64,000 nt of DNA, from assembly GCF_023721755.1 (NCBI RefSeq), contig NZ_JAMDLH010000004.1, positions 186,001 through 250,000 on the forward strand, written 5' to 3'. This document shows, piece after piece, positions 34,287 to 43,264 of this stretch. The notes below the pieces were generated by a model, which was not told the origin of the DNA, did no database searches, and saw only the letters and a program-made list of their open reading frames with translations. Positions within the stretch are counted from its first letter, which is position 1, and every line of letters starts with the position of its first letter. Origin of the DNA: Pleomorphomonas sp. NRK KF1. GTDB lineage: Bacteria; Pseudomonadota; Alphaproteobacteria; Rhizobiales; Pleomorphomonadaceae. The position numbers and the translations under genes were made by a program.

Positions 34287-35966
34287 TCAGGCGGCGCGCA
34301 GCGACGTCACGAACTGGCGGACCTCTTCCTGCAGGCTGGTCACCTGCGTCGACAGGTCGTCGGACAGGCGCATCAGGTCCACCGACGAGGCGCCGGTCAC
34401 CTCGGCGGCGCCGCTGACGCCCGAGATGTTGGCGGTGACGTCGGTCGTGCCGGCGGCGGCGCGATGGGTGTTCTGGGCGATCTCCGAGGTGGCGACGCCC
34501 TGCTGGTCCACCGCCGAGGCGATGGCCTGCGAGGCCTCCTGGATCTGCACGATGGTCTTGGTGATCTGCGACATCGAACCGACGGTGGTGTCGGTCGCCA
34601 CCTGGATTTCGCCGACCTTGCGGCTGATCTCGTCGGTGGCCCTGGCCGTCTGGTCGGCGAGCTGCTTCACCTCGGCGGCCACCACCGCGAAGCCCTTGCC
34701 CGCCTCGCCGGCCCGGGCCGCCTCGATGGTGGCGTTGAGCGCCAGAAGGTTGGTCTGGGCGGCGATGTTGGAGATCAGGTCCACCACCTCGCCGATCTGG
34801 TTGGCGGCGGTGGCAAGGCTCTGGATGTTGTGGGCGCTCTGGTCGGCCGCCTGGGCGGCTTCCTGGGCGATGCGGTTGGAGTTGCCGACCTGCCCGGAAA
34901 TCTCCCGGATCGACGCCGACAGCTCCTCGGTGCCCGCGGCCACCGTCTGCACGTTGGAGGCGGCCTCCTCGGCGGCGCCGGCCACGGCCTGCGCCTGACG
35001 CGAGGTTTCCTCGGCGGTGGCCGACAGGTTGCGCGCCGCATCGGCGATGGTGCTCGACGAACGACCGAAGGTGTCGGCCAGCGCTTCCATGCGGCCGACG
35101 AACCGTTCGGCGAGACTGGCCCTGGCGCGGGTCGAGGCCTCGCTGGCCTCGCGCGCCGCTTCCTGCTCGCGGCGCATCTCGGCGGCGCGGGCGAGCTCGT
35201 CACGGAAGGCGGAGAGCGCCGCGCTCATGGCGCCGATCTCGTCGGTGCGCTCTGCGTGGCCGATTTTCACGTCGTAGTTGCCCGCCTGCATGTCGGCCAT
35301 GACGCCGATGCTCTCGCGGATCGGCGCGGCGACCCGGCGGTTGATCAGGAAGGCGGACCCGAGGCCGATCAGGATGCTGAGGGCGATCGAGGTGAAGGTG
35401 GCGACGGTGATGGTGCCCTGCGCGGCCTCCATGGCCTCGGCGCGGGAGGCCAGCAGCGAGGCCTCGGCGTCCTTGAACGCGGCGAGGATGGCGCGGAGCT
35501 TGCCGAAATACGCCTTGCCGACGCCCTGGCGCTCGATGTCGCGCGCCGCCTCCTGCGTCTCGGGCTTGGCCATCAGGTCGATGGCCTTGTGCGACACGTT
35601 GTCCTGCCAGGCCTGGACCTCCTTGGCGAGATCGGCGAGGCGCGCCTGCTGGGTCGGGTTATCGCTGGTCAGGCTGCGCGCCTTGTCGAACGCCGCCTTG
35701 AAGTCGGCCTCTCCGACCTTCAGCGGCTCGAGGTTGGCGGTGTTGCCCGTCACAAGGTAGCCGCGCAGGCCGGTCTCCTGGTTGACCATGGCGGCCAACG
35801 TCTGGTCGGCCGCCTGAAGAACCTCGTAGGTGTGGATCGTCCAGCCGACGTTCTGGGCGACCGACTGGTTGGCCATCTGCACGAACAGGCCGCTCCCCAG
35901 CCCTCCGGCGATGACGACGCCGAAGGCGAGCAGCAGCTGGCCACGAAGCTGAAGCCGAAATGCCAT
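34287..35966 (-). CDS. Methyl-accepting chemotaxis protein with CHASE3-like sensor
   Basis: A 559-aa chemoreceptor. ATG 35966 has GGAGGG six bases upstream. The first membrane helix (about 8-28) is followed by a periplasmic helical domain (about 30-180) that looks like CHASE3 ([20 protein letters not shown]). A second membrane helix (about 185-210) and a HAMP segment ([19 protein letters not shown]) follow. The signalling tip [20 protein letters not shown] is intact. There is no C-terminal pentapeptide for CheR/CheB. The ligand is unknown. Confidence 0.93.
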   Translation of the reverse strand: MAFRLQLRGQLLLAFGVVIAGGLGSGLFVQMANQSVAQNVGWTIHTYEVLQAADQTLAAMVNQETGLRGYLVTGNTANLEPLKVGEADFKAAFDKARSLTSDNPTQQARLADLAKEVQAWQDNVSHKAIDLMAKPETQEAARDIERQGVGKAYFGKLRAILAAFKDAEASLLASRAEAMEAAQGTITVATFTSIALSILIGLGSAFLINRRVAAPIRESIGVMADMQAGNYDVKIGHAERTDEIGAMSAALSAFRDELARAAEMRREQEAAREASEASTRARASLAERFVGRMEALADTFGRSSSTIADAARNLSATAEETSRQAQAVAGAAEEAASNVQTVAAGTEELSASIREISGQVGNSNRIAQEAAQAADQSAHNIQSLATAANQIGEVVDLISNIAAQTNLLALNATIEAARAGEAGKGFAVVAAEVKQLADQTARATDEISRKVGEIQVATDTTVGSMSQITKTIVQIQEASQAIASAVDQQGVATSEIAQNTHRAAAGTTDVTANISGVSGAAEVTGASSVDLMRLSDDLSTQVTSLQEEVRQFVTSLRAA

Positions 35967-36319
35967 GAGAATCCCTCCGTGACCTGCGCTGCGCAGGCCC
36001 GTTGTTGCATTGCGTTTCCTGAAATGGAGACGAAGCCCCGCCACCAGAGCGATTTGTCAGCCGAGATGGACAATTCGCGCCCACTCGCTTCTGCCGGCGC
36101 CTTATGGTTAACAGCGAATGATTTATGACAGCTTAACGATAGTTATTTCTATCATTGGGTGTTTTTGGTAGTATCGCCGACCGTACCGCAACTTTTTCAA
36201 TATGCACGCAGCCCTTCCGCGTGACCGCGTTGGCCGGTCCTGCAAACGCTAAAGTGGCGGCCCCGGCGCACCCGGGGCGCCTTTCTCCGGCGACGAGAGC
36301 GCCTCCGACATGCGTCCGC
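35967..36319. other. Intergenic region with a terminator-like hairpin
   Basis: About 350 bases hold the chemoreceptor promoter region (AT-rich around 36100-36170) and, near 36256-36281, a hairpin with GGCGGCCCCGG and CCGGGGCGCC arms. That hairpin probably ends the astacin-like gene transcript. No gene is recognised. Confidence 0.55.
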
Positions 36320-37243
36320 TCACTCCATCTCCATCAGTTCCCTGAGCCCCGGCGACACCCCGCCGAGGTCGACGACGGCGCGGACGCGCGTCATGCGCTG
36401 GGTGTGCGAGGTGGGCGAGGCCGACATCGGATAGGCGAGCCGCAGTCCTTCCAGATCGGTCGTGGTCAGCGCCGTGCCCGGCGTAGGATTGTAGCAGGGG
36501 CTTTTCACGCCATCGACGAGCATGGTCGGGCTTGTCTGGTAATAGTCCATGATCGACTTGCGGTCGAAGCCGCTTGAGAACCGGTGGTCCCTCTCGTCGT
36601 TGTTCAGGCGGTCGAAGTTCGCCTTGACCTTGGCTTCGTCCCAACCCCACAGCCGCTTGACTTCCGCATAGTCGAACCGGCAGGGCGCATCGGGCTTCTG
36701 GTGCTCGTGGAAGAAGCCGAGGGCATGGATGAACTCGTGCCACACCTGCCAGCCCTGCGGCGCGCCGCCCAGGAAGATGTTCGCCTCGTCGAGGTTGGCC
36801 TTCCTCATGCCGTTGCGCCCGATCCGGGCGCTGCAACAGGGCGCGCCGGCCCCGACGGCGATCCGGATCTCCTCGGTATAGAGCCCTTGCGCGTTCTTCT
36901 TGCAGTCGGGAAATGGGTCCGTGCTCTGGAAATCGATGGCGATGTTGATTTTCGCATCGGTCAAAAGCTTGGCGGCGGAGTTGAAAATGGATCTTCTCTC
37001 GCTCTGCGTTCCGCCGATGAAGCATCCTTTCAGCGTCTGCCCGGGCTTCCACAACAACACTCTGGAATAGAAATACCTCTTGTCTTCATCCATCGTCGAG
37101 TTGTTCAGCTTCTCCATCTCCCTGAGAAGCGGCGCGGCCTCGTCATTGAAATCGGGATTGAACGTCCCCCACTCGTTATGTGCAACGACAGGTCCGGCCG
37201 TTGTCAGGCCGGCGATCAAAGCCAGAAAGACACTGTTGCGCAT
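36320..37243 (-). CDS. Secreted astacin-like zinc metalloprotease
   Basis: A 307-aa protein with a signal peptide (MRNSVFLALIAGLTTAGPVVA). The zinc site HEFIHALGFFHEHQKP (from residue 169) fits the astacin signature HExxHxxGxxHE, and SIMDYY (230-235) is the metzincin Met-turn. Several cysteines (C74, C114, C136, C137, C188) suggest disulfides and a secreted location. AGGGGGG precedes the ATG. It is divergent from a secreted caspase-like protein, with only about 80 bases between the starts, so the two are probably co-regulated. Substrate unknown; bacterial astacins are uncommon. Confidence 0.85.
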   Translation of the reverse strand: MRNSVFLALIAGLTTAGPVVAHNEWGTFNPDFNDEAAPLLREMEKLNNSTMDEDKRYFYSRVLLWKPGQTLKGCFIGGTQSERRSIFNSAAKLLTDAKINIAIDFQSTDPFPDCKKNAQGLYTEEIRIAVGAGAPCCSARIGRNGMRKANLDEANIFLGGAPQGWQVWHEFIHALGFFHEHQKPDAPCRFDYAEVKRLWGWDEAKVKANFDRLNNDERDHRFSSGFDRKSIMDYYQTSPTMLVDGVKSPCYNPTPGTALTTTDLEGLRLAYPMSASPTSHTQRMTRVRAVVDLGGVSPGLRELMEME

Positions 37244-37322
37244 TCGACCCCCCTAGATTGTCTTGAAGACATACGTATTATATGATAAGTTGAATTAACT
37301 TAGCAACATCTGGGTGGCTGCG

Positions 37323-39671
37323 ATGACTCGGTCGCGGATGTTATTTCTTTGCCATTTCTTGTCTTTATTTGTAGCCGCACTGACATTTATCGCGATCCCG
37401 GCCGATTCAACGCGCGCGCAGCAGACCGACGCCACGATCGGCGCCACGATCGGCGCCACGTCCGAAGTCGCCGAGGATAGCGTGCCCTTCCCAGGGGAGT
37501 CGCTCCCCCCCGACGGCAACGGCGCCCTGCCGCCGCGCCTCGCCCTCGTCATTGGCGTATCCGACTACGACGCGACCGATCGCGTGCGCCTGCCGAGCCT
37601 GCCCGGCGTCGCCAGGGACACGCCGAGGGTGGTCAAGGCGCTCGCCAATGCCAATTTCCACATCACCGAACCCCGGCACAACGGCGGCCGGGTGACGCGC
37701 AACGACATCCTGGAAGCGTTGAACCGCTTCTCGCTCGACGTGGGGCAACTGAAATCGGCCTCGGGCAAGAAGCCGGTGGTGCTGGTCTATTTCGGCGGCC
37801 ATGGCGTGACCGACGGCACCGACAACATTCTCATTCCCGCCGACTTCAACCCCACCTACCAGGAGGACGTGCGGCAGTTCGGCCTGCCACTCGAAATCAT
37901 CCGGCAGCGACTGGCGGCGCTGGACGTTTCGCTGCGCTACATCATCCTCGACGCCTGCCGCAACGAGCTGCCGCTGTCGCTCGCCTCTGTGTCCGGCTCT
38001 GGACCCGAGACCTACAAGCCGGGCGTGACCCGGATGGCGATCGACACCGCCGACGAGACCATCTGGTTCGCCACCCTGAGCGGCGACGTGGCCGACGACG
38101 ACAACACCTTCACCCGAAGCCTCGTCGATGTGCTCGACAGGCAGATGGCCGAGGCCCAGCGGCAGGCAAGGGATCCCCGCTTCTCGGACGAAGCTCCACC
38201 GCCTCAGCCCGTCGCAAACACCTATGGCGACACCAGCAGGGTGCTTGCCCTGGTCGCGAACGACTTGCGGAGGTTCGGCCAGACCCCCGATCATGCCGGC
38301 AATCCGCTGCCGCTGATCCTCTACCCGACCAAGGCCAACTACCGGGCGGAGCGCAGGCTGTTCGAACAGTTCGATGCGGCGGAAGCGCTGTCGCAAGCGG
38401 AGCGGCGCTATTGTCTGGGCAAGACCTATCTCGACGCCTTTTTCCTCTACTCCTATTTCTCCCACGCCATCGCCGACTGGAACGCCAGGTTCGAGAAGCT
38501 CGCCGGCGGGGCGAAGCTGCCCTCCTGCGCCGACTTCACCGCCAACAGGACGGCCGAGGCCGATCTGCCGGTCAAGACGGTGACCGGAGAGTGGCTGTCC
38601 GGAGCCCTCGTCCCGGCCGCGCAGCGACCGACCCTCGGGATGATGGCGACCCTCGGCGGTTACGCCTCCACGGCGCCGCTGTCCGACATTGTCCGGCAGG
38701 AGATCGGTGGCTTTTCCGGGGAAACGCCGCTGCGCGCCCTGGCGGTGGCCGGCACCGATCTGTCGATCTATCGCTTCGCCAATGCCGGCGCCGAGACGCT
38801 GGCGACGATCGGCCGGGGGCAGTTGCTGTCGGTCGGCGACACCAACGGCGCCTTCGTCCGCGTACGGACGCCCGACGGCCAGCAAGGCTATGCCGAGCAG
38901 AAGCTCGTCAACGCCGGCACCAGCCTTCTCCGCGTCACCCTCGCCTACGACGACGCCGGCGAACTCACGGGCACCTCGCAGACCGCCCTCAAGGCGCTCT
39001 CCGATACCGTCGTCTACGATGTCGCCATCGAGTACCGGGCCAGCGACGGCGGCGGCGGGCTGCTTTATGCGGTGTCCGCCTTCGACGATCTGAGAAAGGC
39101 TACCTTCGTGCCCGAGGAAATCGTACCGCTCTACCGGGCCGCCGACGCATCCGTCTTGCCGCAGGCCCGCTCCGTCCGCATCCTGCTCACGGCCCTGCCG
39201 CTCGATCCGGCCCTTCGCGACAATGCCTTTTCCTACAGCGGCGGAGCGGTGAGCCTCGACACCGCGTGGGAACTCAGCCAGCCGGTGCTGGCCTCCGCCT
39301 CGGCCGGCGCCATCCTGGGCCAAGGCAGCGCCCTTGCCTGCGCCTCGCCGCTCCCTTCGGCGGCCGGCAAGATCGCCATCGTCCGCTATCCCAGCGCCGG
39401 CGAGGCCGAGGCGGCGGAAAGCGTGCGGCGCGTGCTGGGAGCGATCGGCTTCTCGACGCCCGACCCGATCCAGAAGGGAACGCGAATCCAGAAGCAGGGC
39501 ACGCGCATCACCTATTGCGCCGGCGATGAGGCGCTGATCGACGAGGCGAAGGCCCGGCTGTCGGCCTGCTTCGGCGAGGCCTTCCGCTACTTCCCCACCG
39601 CCGACAAGGCACTCTGCGCCTCCGGCCGCATCGACGTGGTCGTGACCGAGCCGGCCTTGACCATCGACTGA
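37323..39671 (+). CDS. Secreted caspase-like (peptidase C14) protein with SH3-like domain
   Basis: A 782-aa protein. An N-terminal hydrophobic signal (about 1-32) ends near STRAQQ. A small repeat follows: ATIG twice, from 12-bp tandem repeats GCCACGATCGGC around 37432-37458. The caspase p20 domain (about 70-270) has catalytic His160 in VYFGGHGVTDG and Cys212 in ILDACRNELP. A later segment around GRGQLLSVGDTNGAFVRV resembles a bacterial SH3 domain. The C-terminal part (about 680-780) looks LytR_C-like, which is tentative. It is divergent from the astacin-like gene. GTG 37314 is an alternative start. Physiological role unknown. Confidence 0.85.
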   Translation: MTRSRMLFLCHFLSLFVAALTFIAIPADSTRAQQTDATIGATIGATSEVAEDSVPFPGESLPPDGNGALPPRLALVIGVSDYDATDRVRLPSLPGVARDTPRVVKALANANFHITEPRHNGGRVTRNDILEALNRFSLDVGQLKSASGKKPVVLVYFGGHGVTDGTDNILIPADFNPTYQEDVRQFGLPLEIIRQRLAALDVSLRYIILDACRNELPLSLASVSGSGPETYKPGVTRMAIDTADETIWFATLSGDVADDDNTFTRSLVDVLDRQMAEAQRQARDPRFSDEAPPPQPVANTYGDTSRVLALVANDLRRFGQTPDHAGNPLPLILYPTKANYRAERRLFEQFDAAEALSQAERRYCLGKTYLDAFFLYSYFSHAIADWNARFEKLAGGAKLPSCADFTANRTAEADLPVKTVTGEWLSGALVPAAQRPTLGMMATLGGYASTAPLSDIVRQEIGGFSGETPLRALAVAGTDLSIYRFANAGAETLATIGRGQLLSVGDTNGAFVRVRTPDGQQGYAEQKLVNAGTSLLRVTLAYDDAGELTGTSQTALKALSDTVVYDVAIEYRASDGGGGLLYAVSAFDDLRKATFVPEEIVPLYRAADASVLPQARSVRILLTALPLDPALRDNAFSYSGGAVSLDTAWELSQPVLASASAGAILGQGSALACASPLPSAAGKIAIVRYPSAGEAEAAESVRRVLGAIGFSTPDPIQKGTRIQKQGTRITYCAGDEALIDEAKARLSACFGEAFRYFPTADKALCASGRIDVVVTEPALTID

Positions 39672-39948
39672 TACCGCTTCCGTCAGGTTTCGACCTTCCG
39701 GGCGGAAGCTGGCGGAAACGGAAGCGCCCGACCGGGCGCCGGCCGGTCAGGCCGAAACCCGCTTGAGCCGGATGCAGCCAGATCAAGCGGAACGGGTATG
39801 AGCCGAAAGGTTTGCCCCCCGCCGGCGCCGCACTTCTCCGGCGTAACCGAAAATTATCTCTGCTTCGGCGACAGTATGCACGAATGAACCGCATCGCGGC
39901 CGCACGGCGCGCCGAGGCGGAGGTCCTCGAGCGCAGGCGGAAGTGGAC

Positions 39949-41544
39949 ATGCTGTCGATCAGGTTTCAGCTGAGGTCGTTGCTGGTGATCTTCACGGCGC
40001 TGCTCGTGTTTCTTTCGGCGGCCACGTGGTACAGCCTCAACTGGATCCGCACCACCCAGGACAGCGGCGCCACCATCGCCGCCGAGGCCAACGAGGCCGC
40101 CAACGCCAGTGCGCTGGGCGCCCGCCTCTATCGCATCATCGCCGACAGTGTCATCAACCGCGATCTCGACGTCAGCCGGCGCGACTGGGCGGCGGCGCTG
40201 AAGGCCGGCGAAGCGGCGCTCGGGCGCCTCGCCACCCTCTACGAGACCGAGATGCTGCCGGCGATCGAGAAGTCGACGGAAGTCACGCAGGACATCCGCG
40301 ACCTCGACGGCCGCATCGACGACATCGTCACCGAGATCGCCGACAAGTTCGGCACCGTCCGCACGCTGGCCGAAGCCGAAGCCAAGACGGTGGACGCCAC
40401 GTTCGACGGCCTCGTCGCCAGCTTCCAGACGACGGCGATCGCCATCCTGCTCGCGGCGCTGCTCCTGGTGGCCGCCCTCAGCCTGAAGATCGACCGGGGC
40501 GTGTCCACCGGTGTCACCGGCATTTCCCGCGCCCTCCAGGCCATCGCGCGCGGCGACCTCACCGCCGCCTTCGCCACCGCCCGGCGCGACGAGTTCGGCC
40601 GGATGGCCGAGGAACTCGACCAGGTGCGGCGGAGCCTCATCGATGCCGAGGCGCTGCGCAACGACATGACCGGCCGGCAGGCGGTGGAGCGCGAGCGGCT
40701 GGAACGGACCGCCGCGCTGACCCGTGACTTCGCCGAGCGCATGCGCGTGCTGTCGGAGGATTTCGGCAAGTCGTCGGGCGAAGTGGCCGATAGCGCCCGC
40801 AACCTTTCCGCCACCGCCGAGGAAACCGCCCGGCAGGCCCAGCAGGTGGCCGGCGCCGCCGAGGAGGCCTCGACCAACGTGCAGACCGTGGCGGCCGGCG
40901 CCGAGGAACTGTCGGCCTCCATCGACGAGATCGCCCAGCAGGTGTCCAACTCCTCCGAGATCGCCCGCGCCGCCGCCGAAGAGGCCGAGACCTCGGCCAG
41001 GAACGTCGAGGTGCTCTCGGTCTCCGCCCAGGAAATCGGCGAGGTGGTGACGCTGATCAACTCCATCGCCGCCCAGACCAACCTCCTGGCCCTCAACGCC
41101 ACCATCGAGGCGGCGCGAGCGGGCGATGCCGGCAAGGGCTTCGCGGTGGTCGCCTCCGAGGTGAAGCTTCTCGCCGACCAGACCGCCAAGGCCACCGAGG
41201 AGATCGGCCGCAAGATCGCCGAGGTTCAGTCGGCCACCACGCTGGCCGTCGAATCCATCTCGCACATCGTCGAGACCATCGACCGCATCCAGCACACCTC
41301 CGAGGCGATCGCCGGCGCCGTCGAGGAACAGGGCGCGGCCACCGGCGAGATCGCCCAGAACACCCAACGCGCCGCCGCCGGCACCGCCGACGTGACGCAG
41401 ACCATCACCGGCGTCGGCGCCGCCGCCGAGATGACCGGCACCGCCGCCACCCAGCTGATGACCCTCTCCAGCCACCTCGACGCCCAGTCGCGCGACCTCA
41501 GCGACCGCGTCCAGGCCTTCGTGAGGGAGTTGGGCGCGGCGTGA
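39949..41544 (+). CDS. Methyl-accepting chemotaxis protein
   Basis: A 531-aa chemoreceptor. ATG 39949 is preferred over GTG 39943 by spacing from GGCGGAAG. Membrane helices are at about 10-30 and 160-180, bracketing a periplasmic helical sensor of about 125 residues without a recognised family. HAMP (about 180-235) precedes the signalling domain with [20 protein letters not shown]. The C-terminal domain is nearly identical to the two other chemoreceptors in the window, while the sensors differ completely. No pentapeptide. Confidence 0.92.
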   Translation: MLSIRFQLRSLLVIFTALLVFLSAATWYSLNWIRTTQDSGATIAAEANEAANASALGARLYRIIADSVINRDLDVSRRDWAAALKAGEAALGRLATLYETEMLPAIEKSTEVTQDIRDLDGRIDDIVTEIADKFGTVRTLAEAEAKTVDATFDGLVASFQTTAIAILLAALLLVAALSLKIDRGVSTGVTGISRALQAIARGDLTAAFATARRDEFGRMAEELDQVRRSLIDAEALRNDMTGRQAVERERLERTAALTRDFAERMRVLSEDFGKSSGEVADSARNLSATAEETARQAQQVAGAAEEASTNVQTVAAGAEELSASIDEIAQQVSNSSEIARAAAEEAETSARNVEVLSVSAQEIGEVVTLINSIAAQTNLLALNATIEAARAGDAGKGFAVVASEVKLLADQTAKATEEIGRKIAEVQSATTLAVESISHIVETIDRIQHTSEAIAGAVEEQGAATGEIAQNTQRAAAGTADVTQTITGVGAAAEMTGTAATQLMTLSSHLDAQSRDLSDRVQAFVRELGAA

Positions 41545-41595
41545 AGATCGTGTTGGCTTGGCTTTTGGAGCGGGATAACGGCGTTGCGTTTCGTT

Positions 41596-41649
41596 CTGCC
41601 CGAGGTACACCGTGAACTCGCACGCGAATTCACGGTGTACCTCGGGCAG
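41596..41649. repeat. Long palindrome, variant of the modular repeat family
   Basis: Perfect 21-bp arms run from CTGCCCGAGGTACACC (41596) inward and are mirrored to 41649, around a 12-base centre that itself contains TCGC/GCGA. The outer CTGCCCGAGGT matches the ends of the modular elements elsewhere, while the inner arm (ACACCGTGAA) is unique to this copy. Confidence 0.85.
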
Positions 41650-41659
41650 GAGGGGGCAA

Positions 41660-42105
41660 GGGGTTGATATCGAGCTCCCTTGGTTCAAGGAGCTTGATAG
41701 GGGCCGGGGAGATTTCTCGTCCTGAGGTCCTGCGCATAAAGCGCAGGATGACAGTTAATTGATATAAAACAAGGGGATGCGTCGTGTTTCCGCGGCGCTT
41801 CCGGCGACCGGAAGGGGCTCCCGCTCCCATCACTCTCCCGTCATCCTGGCGAAGGCCGCTTGCATTCGCGCGCGAATGCAAGGTGGACCTCGGGCCGTAA
41901 GGGGCGATGTCGGTGATATCGGGCTCCCTTGGCTCAAGGAGCTTGATAAGGCCGGGGAGATTTCTCGTCCTGAGGTCCTGCGCATAAAGCGCAGGATGAC
42001 AGTTAATTGATATAAAACAATGGGATGCGTCGTGCTTCCGCGGCGCTTCCGGCGACCGGAAGGAGCTCCCTCTCCCATCACACTCCCGTCATCCTGGCGA
42101 AGGCC
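41660..42105. repeat. Tandem duplication of about 197 bp carrying repeat elements
   Basis: The segment 41660-41857 recurs at about 41909-42105 (offset 248-249 bases) with scattered substitutions. Each copy holds a left arm (CCTGAGGTCCTGCGC...GGATGAC, at 41721-41752 and 41969-42000), an AT-rich tail containing TTAATTGATATAAAACAA and a right arm beginning GTCATCCTGGCGAAGGCC. The first right arm carries the insert palindrome CTTGCATTCGCG/CGCGAATGCAAG (41859-41882); the second lacks it. No gene lies between 41545 and 42260. Confidence 0.85.
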
Positions 42106-42260
42106 AGGACCTCAGGCAGGATGGAGCGCGACGCCCATATCGCGCTCCAAAAGCCGAGCCAGCACGATCCTCCGCGCTCCACTGCCTATAGATCCCCTCG
42201 CCGCAGATGTGTGCACAGCGTAGCGCCCGTCCGCCGCAGCGGGGGAGAACGCGAGGGTCT

Positions 42261-42506
42261 TCACCGCCCTTCATGCTCCACCCGATTTCGAGCCTTGAAC
42301 GCCTCGAAATCGAACGGCTGCGGCTCGCCGGAGTCTTCCCCGGCAATCAGCGCGTCCTGAAGGGCCTTGACCTTGGCTTCGTGCTCTTCCAGAAGCCGCA
42401 GCCCGGCCCGCACGACGTCACTGGCGGACCGTGGGAGTGGCCGCCCCTTTCCGAGATCAGCCGTCTCGGCTGTCACCATCTGAGCGAGCGCAGCAAGTTC
42501 CATCAA
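42261..42506 (-). CDS. ParD-like antitoxin, apparently orphaned and N-terminally altered
   Basis: An 81-aa frame whose second half, SASDVVRAGLRLLEEHEAKV then FDFEAFKARNR, is characteristic of ParD (COG3609) antitoxins. The first 28 residues do not look like the usual ribbon-helix-helix strand and helix (normally ending G-R-Y-x-S-A-S), so the DNA-binding part may be replaced or decayed. No parE toxin follows on the same strand: the downstream DNA is the repeat region. Probably a non-functional remnant, or an antitoxin retained alone. Confidence 0.6.
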   Translation of the reverse strand: MMELAALAQMVTAETADLGKGRPLPRSASDVVRAGLRLLEEHEAKVKALQDALIAGEDSGEPQPFDFEAFKARNRVEHEGR

Positions 42507-42652
42507 TCCCTGATTAGGATTTGCCGGCTATCCTCTCGGGCAAACGTGACGCGCCATCCCGTGCGCCCGCGCAAGCGGAGCGGCCGGGAGCTGCGGAAAA
42601 CAGGGAGGCAGAGGCTCCGGAAAGCCGACTTTGCCGGAACCTCTTCAGCGGC

Positions 42653-42847
42653 ATGGGCAAGCTCTTCCAGTTTCGCCGGCTCAAGCACGGCGACCCCGAA
42701 AAGTTCAAGGTCCTGGCGGAAGATATCCGGCGCGACCGCCGGGACGGCATCAGCTGGCCTGTCGTCGCCATTCTGGCGACTGTCGCCGCGATCCTGATCT
42801 TCACCGCCGTCATGATGGCCGGCGATTACCCCTTCGGCGGGATCTAG
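42653..42847 (+). CDS. Small single-pass membrane protein, hypothetical
   Basis: A 64-aa frame from ATG 42653 with a basic N-terminal half (FQFRRLKHGDPEKFKVLAED) and one hydrophobic helix (WPVVAILATVAAILIFTAVM) near the C-terminus. Composition and codon use look like genuine coding sequence. The upstream frame extends without a good start. It is not recognised as any family. It lies antisense to nothing else convincing and is bounded downstream by hairpin repeats. Confidence 0.45.
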   Translation: MGKLFQFRRLKHGDPEKFKVLAEDIRRDRRDGISWPVVAILATVAAILIFTAVMMAGDYPFGGI

Positions 42848-42851
42848 CATT

Positions 42852-42947
42852 CGCCCGAAAAGTTGCAGACTTTTCGGAAAAGCAGATGCGCACGGCAAAC
42901 CATCCGCCCGAAAAGTTGTGAGACTTTTCGGACAAGCAGATGCGCAC
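42852..42947. repeat. Two direct copies of a hairpin repeat (CCGAAAAGT core)
   Basis: Copy 1 (42852-42893) and copy 2 (42905-42947) both read CGCCCGAAAAGTTG, then ACTTTTCGG, then AAGCAGATGCGCAC. Each folds through CCGAAAAGT/ACTTTTCGG. Similar short repeats are dispersed in Hyphomicrobiales genomes from my general knowledge. The rest of 42848-43264 holds no gene; a long upstream extension of the next frame is rejected. Confidence 0.8.
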
Positions 42948-43264
42948 CGGTCGGTGGCGAAGCCCTTCAGCTCCATCACGTTGCTTCCGACATGTAGAGC
43001 GCCGACAAGGCACCGCCTCGGCGTGGCCCAAAGGTGCAATAGCGGCATGCACTGTAAGTAATACGGATGGTCGTGAACGAACAGTTCAAATGGCGCGCGC
43101 CATTCGTTCAAAATCACGCACAAGCTCGGAGTAAAACACTCCAGCGCACATTAATGGACGCTCAAATAATAGAGGATACGATAGCTAGACATGCGCGGAT
43201 CTTGCGAAGGCGAAGAGACGTTTCTTCAATCCGATTCACATCTTGTTTGCCTTGGAGGGCATGG

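Noticed and set aside
41830-42223. Several 60-110-codon ORFs in the repeat region
   Set aside because: They consist of the repeat elements themselves, and the same peptides recur at the other repeat clusters.
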